A stretch of DNA of 6,234 nucleotides from Desulfobacteraceae bacterium UBA5616 (lineage in GTDB: Bacteria; Desulfobacterota; Desulfobacteria; Desulfobacterales; UBA5616). The translations under genes and the position numbers were made by a program. Positions 6,218-6,234 of this stretch are shown here, in pieces. A model generated the notes under the pieces. The model ran no database searches. It was not told the origin of the DNA and worked only from the letters and a program-made list of their open reading frames with translations. The stretch is taken from assembly GCA_002423615.1 (NCBI GenBank), contig DIKO01000111.1, positions 1 through 6,234 on the forward strand, given 5' to 3'. Position 1 is the stretch's first letter, and every line of letters begins with the position of its first letter.

Positions 6218-6234
6218 TTGTTCACAGGGTTAGA

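Overview
The window looks like a chromosomal piece of a strictly anaerobic bacterium. A sulfate-reducing or syntrophic member of the Desulfobacterota is the best guess. This rests on gene content (an ATP-driven dehydratase/reductase pair, an Old Yellow Enzyme-type reductase with a cysteine tail, a glycyl radical enzyme) and not on any marker gene. No rRNA, tRNA, CRISPR array, insertion sequence or phage gene was seen.

Layout. (1) Positions 2-949 and 971-1723, plus strand: the C-terminal part of a double-cubane-cluster protein of the 2-hydroxyacyl-CoA dehydratase/benzoyl-CoA reductase superfamily (YjiM-like), followed by its ASKHA-fold ATPase activator (YjiL/HgdC-like). The first gene runs off the left edge. 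(2) 1720-1969: a convergent gap with a possible small cysteine-rich frame, interrupted by an in-frame UGA, and a long hairpin. (3) 1970-3067, minus strand: a stand-alone OYE-family flavin oxidoreductase with a four-cysteine C-terminus. (4) 3068-3335: a divergent gap that is open in frame with the next gene. (5) 3336-3734, plus: a VOC (glyoxalase/GLOD5-like) protein followed by a clear rho-independent terminator at 3764-3795. (6) 3946-6217, plus: a sigma70-type promoter, a TetR-family regulator, and overlapping its last 20 bases a glycyl radical enzyme gene. That gene carries a one-base frameshift near 5019 and a stop at 6215-6217, before the glycyl radical domain.

How the parts fit. The activator/double-cubane pair should couple ATP hydrolysis to very low-potential electron delivery. 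The OYE and VOC genes are separate transcription units with unknown substrates. The TetR and glycyl radical genes are very probably one transcript in which the regulator controls a substrate-inducible radical enzyme. No glycyl radical activating enzyme lies in the window.

The points most worth checking are the broken glycyl radical gene (real decay, sequencing error, or a two-piece enzyme), the small cysteine-rich frame with the UGA, and the single-domain OYE with a vestigial-looking Fe-S motif. I did not find a clearly new multi-gene system.
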